This document shows, in pieces, positions 7,156 through 8,855 of a stretch of DNA of 8,855 nt. The position numbers and the translations under genes are program-made. Where the stretch lies: positions 1,954 to 10,808 of the forward strand of contig PCAX01000013.1 in NCBI GenBank assembly GCA_002730795.1, given 5' to 3'. Source of the stretch: Chloroflexota bacterium. GTDB lineage: Bacteria; Chloroflexota; Dehalococcoidia; Lucifugimonadales; Lucifugimonadaceae. The notes beneath the pieces were generated by a model. It worked only from the letters and a program-made list of their open reading frames with translations, did no database searches and was not told the DNA's origin. The number at the start of each line of letters is the position of its first letter. Position 1 is the first letter of the stretch.

Positions 7156-7649
7156 TTGCAACCCATAATTGAGCTTAGTTTGGACTCATATGTTGTTAGT
7201 CCGGAGGAATTTTTTGTTTGCTTAAAACCCAAGGATTTAAATAATCGAATACTGGGTATGTTTATTTTTTTTATCTGGGCCGACAAAGTGTAGTCATTGT
7301 AATCCCTAATTCCTTTCGCATGCTTCAATGCTGAAAGCAAAATATTTCTTGATAATCCTTTGGACCTTGCAGTCGGATTAAGATTTATGTGTACTGTTAA
7401 TTTTGTGGATTTTTCCTTAGTTTCAAATTTAACGACAGCAATATCGACCAAGTCTTTCTGGGCTATTAGCAAAATTATGTTCTTATCTTTAATACTCAAT
7501 CTCATCCAATTTTGATGGTCATTCCAGGAAATGGGTTCTGAATTTATGGACATTAGGCGGGTGAGTGACTCATTTCGCCAAGACCAAACGGTGCGGCTAT
7601 CTTCCATAGTTGCTAAACGGGTACTGATTTCGCCCTTAGGAACTACCAA
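7152..7649 (-). CDS. GNAT acetyltransferase, PseH / PseG-linked type
   Basis: A 165-residue GNAT-fold protein. The segment TRLATMEDSRTVWSWRNESLTR (10-31) followed by SEPISWNDHQNWM is typical of acetyltransferases in nonulosonate loci, both stand-alone PseH and the GNAT domain that some organisms fuse to the C-terminus of the hydrolase PseG. Motif A reads NPTARSKGLSRNIL (91-104). The usual second glycine of RxxGxG is Ser100, so acetyl-CoA binding may be altered. Motif B is NIPSIRLFKSLGF (130-142). It is a good candidate to acetylate the 4-amino sugar, or a second amino group. The start is TTG at 7649, with AGGAAG just upstream; the first ATG (codon 15) would cut into the domain. It overlaps the oxidoreductase gene by 14 bases. 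Confidence 0.82.
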   Translation of the reverse strand: MVVPKGEISTRLATMEDSRTVWSWRNESLTRLMSINSEPISWNDHQNWMRLSIKDKNIILLIAQKDLVDIAVVKFETKEKSTKLTVHINLNPTARSKGLSRNILLSALKHAKGIRDYNDYTLSAQIKKINIPSIRLFKSLGFKQTKNSSGLTTYESKLSSIMGCN

Positions 7650-8631
7650 GTCTTCCTGCTTTTGTGTATAAAGTTTTTCCAGATGTCGCGGAGAATTTTG
7701 CTTGTGACACCAACTCTAATGTCCGTAATCCGCTCCAACCGTCATTTATTATTTTTTTATTTTCGCTTATGGATTCTATAAAGTATTTGACCTGATTTTT
7801 GTATAAGTCGTTCAAATTAAAGGGTTCTTGAAATTCTTGAATACCCTGTTCGTCAATTACCACTACCTTCCCATTGAAATTACAAGTTATAGATCCATCC
7901 GTACCGATCACCTTACAAAACCTATTGTATTTATAATCAAGACAATCTAAATGAATTTCAATGATTTGTCCTGATTGTGATTCGAAAACAATTATAGCGT
8001 GATCTTCGGTTTCGATCTTCAAATCAGACAAGTGAGAGATTTTACAGTAAACTGATTTCGGTTCTCCGAATATCCATCGGATGTAATCAATTTCGTGAGA
8101 GGCATCTAGAAGAATGCCACCGCCGGATTCGTGTTGTGTAAAATAGCTTTTGCGATAATCGGCTTCAGGTCTCCATTTCGGTAATAGATAACCAAAATGG
8201 GCCTGCACGTTTAAAATCCTTCCGATTTGACCTCTTTGAACGAGTTCTTTCATTTTTATGAATGCGGGATGAAATTTTAACATGTACCCAACCATGATTT
8301 TTAAATTTTTTTCATCTGCTAATTTCAAAATGTTAGGTAATTTGGATTCAACGTTACTAATGGGCTTTTCCACAAAAACGTGAACACCCGCCTTAACCGC
8401 GGATTCTATTAAATCTGTGTGAGCATTTGGTGGAGTACAAATGAACGCAACATCAGAATCAAGCATAGCTGCTTTTGGATCATTTATAGGGATTGCACCT
8501 ATTTTTTTTGATAAATCATTTCGTCTTTTAATGTCAATATCAAAAACCTGGATCACTCCATACCCTAAATCTTTTAAATTAGTGGCGTGCCGTTGGCCAA
8601 TAGAACCACATCCGAACAATGAAAGTTTCAT
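7636..8631 (-). CDS. Gfo/Idh/MocA family NAD(P)-dependent oxidoreductase
   Basis: A 331-residue sugar oxidoreductase of the Gfo/Idh/MocA family. The N-terminal Rossmann domain has the dinucleotide loop FGCGSIGQRH (6-15), Asp31 or Asp33 as the likely NAD-selecting acid, FICTPPNAH (63-71) and the catalytic EKP (Glu88-Lys89-Pro90). The C-terminal domain begins around residue 120 and contains GGGILLDASHEIDYIRWIFG (170-189), with Asp176 and His179 in the positions of the usual active-site pair. Members oxidise or reduce a hydroxyl/ketone of a sugar, sometimes on a nucleotide carrier (for example WbpB/WlbA). Placed directly after pseI with a one-base TGATG overlap, it should act in the same pathway. 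Its step is not part of standard pseudaminic acid synthesis, so it probably modifies the product or a partner sugar. Confidence 0.88.
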   Translation of the reverse strand: MKLSLFGCGSIGQRHATNLKDLGYGVIQVFDIDIKRRNDLSKKIGAIPINDPKAAMLDSDVAFICTPPNAHTDLIESAVKAGVHVFVEKPISNVESKLPNILKLADEKNLKIMVGYMLKFHPAFIKMKELVQRGQIGRILNVQAHFGYLLPKWRPEADYRKSYFTQHESGGGILLDASHEIDYIRWIFGEPKSVYCKISHLSDLKIETEDHAIIVFESQSGQIIEIHLDCLDYKYNRFCKVIGTDGSITCNFNGKVVVIDEQGIQEFQEPFNLNDLYKNQVKYFIESISENKKIINDGWSGLRTLELVSQAKFSATSGKTLYTKAGRLGSS

Positions 8632-8855
8632 CAGTTTTTATGTTTGTTAGAAAGTAATTCCCAAGTCAGCGGAGTTCCCTTTTTGATATCTTCCGAGGCA
8701 ACCATTCCTATAATTTCACCAAGATAACTAGGTGGTAACCCATATCCTGGACGGATGGATTTAACATTATCATGTGTGAATTTAGATCCTGATGTGATGT
8801 CTTTAGTAACGAACAATGAACGTTGAAATTGTACATTTTCTTTTTCCCATTTTGT
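8631..8855 (-). CDS. pseI: Pseudaminic acid synthase PseI, C-terminal SAF domain (5' part outside window)
   Basis: The last 74 codons of a NeuB-family synthase, open to the window edge. The family condenses phosphoenolpyruvate with a 6-deoxy-hexosamine to form the nine-carbon nonulosonic acid. Visible is the whole SAF (antifreeze-like) substrate-binding domain: RSLFVTKDITSGSKFTHDNV, then SIRPGYGLPPSYLGEIIG, then EDIKKGTPLTWELL. The SIRPGYGLPP stretch, with an aromatic after Gly and Leu before the prolines, is what I expect in PseI; NeuB and LegI more often read RPGxGI. A TTG lies in frame at 8816, but it is internal: coding continues upstream as TKWEKENVQFQRS. The stop TGA at 8633-8631 overlaps the ATG of the next gene by one base. 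The TIM-barrel catalytic domain cannot be inspected. Confidence 0.9.
   Translation of the reverse strand, partial: TKWEKENVQFQRSLFVTKDITSGSKFTHDNVKSIRPGYGLPPSYLGEIIGMVASEDIKKGTPLTWELLSNKHKN

Noticed and set aside
7265..7272. Runs of eight A or T inside coding genes (also 2896-2903, 4136-4143, 8502-8509) as possible phase-variation tracts
   Set aside because: Runs of this length are expected in AT-rich Lys/Ile codons, all frames are intact, and phase-variable glycan genes usually carry longer tracts, commonly G/C.

Overview
The window is part of a surface-glycan biosynthesis locus in an AT-rich prokaryote. Its core is a pathway for pseudaminic acid, or a close 5,7-diamino nonulosonic acid. 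Ten protein-coding genes are visible, two of them cut by the window edges. I see no tRNA, rRNA, CRISPR array, transposase or phage gene. The phylum cannot be fixed from these genes, because such loci spread horizontally. GC content is low, TTG starts are frequent (at least three of the nine visible starts), and clear Shine-Dalgarno sites are rare. The truncated sulfatase is of a type best known from marine bacteria such as Bacteroidota and Planctomycetes/Verrucomicrobia relatives. I lean towards a bacterium but cannot exclude an archaeon.

Left block (1-1972, minus strand, read right to left): a GT-A fold family 2 glycosyltransferase, an NAD-dependent nucleotide-sugar epimerase/dehydratase of the extended SDR family, and the N-terminus of a sulfatase without a signal peptide. 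The first two are only 6 bases apart. The epimerase TTG start is supported by an AGGTGA ribosome site that overlaps the glycosyltransferase stop codon.

Middle (1973-2324): a 352-base, very AT-rich divergent intergenic region that should hold the promoters of both the left block and pseB. It contains two inverted repeats and two short palindromes.

Centre (2325-4517, plus strand): pseB and pseC, 3 bases apart. They convert UDP-GlcNAc to the 4-amino-4,6-dideoxy-L-altrose intermediate.

Right block (4546-8855, minus strand, convergent with pseBC): in transcription order, the 3' end of pseI (nonulosonate synthase SAF domain), a Gfo/Idh/MocA oxidoreductase, a GNAT acetyltransferase, a SpsF/PseF-type cytidylyltransferase, a second GNAT, and a class III PLP aminotransferase related to glutamate-1-semialdehyde aminomutase. 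The first four genes overlap one another by 1 to 14 bases, which indicates one operon.

PseB, PseC, PseI, the cytidylyltransferase and one GNAT (PseH) give most of the route to a CMP-activated nonulosonate. The UDP-sugar hydrolase PseG is not in view. What remains is an oxidoreductase, a second aminotransferase and a second GNAT. Together these could oxidise, aminate and acylate one further position, so the product may be a more heavily modified nonulosonate than plain pseudaminic acid. This is the most interesting idea in the window, and it is inference.
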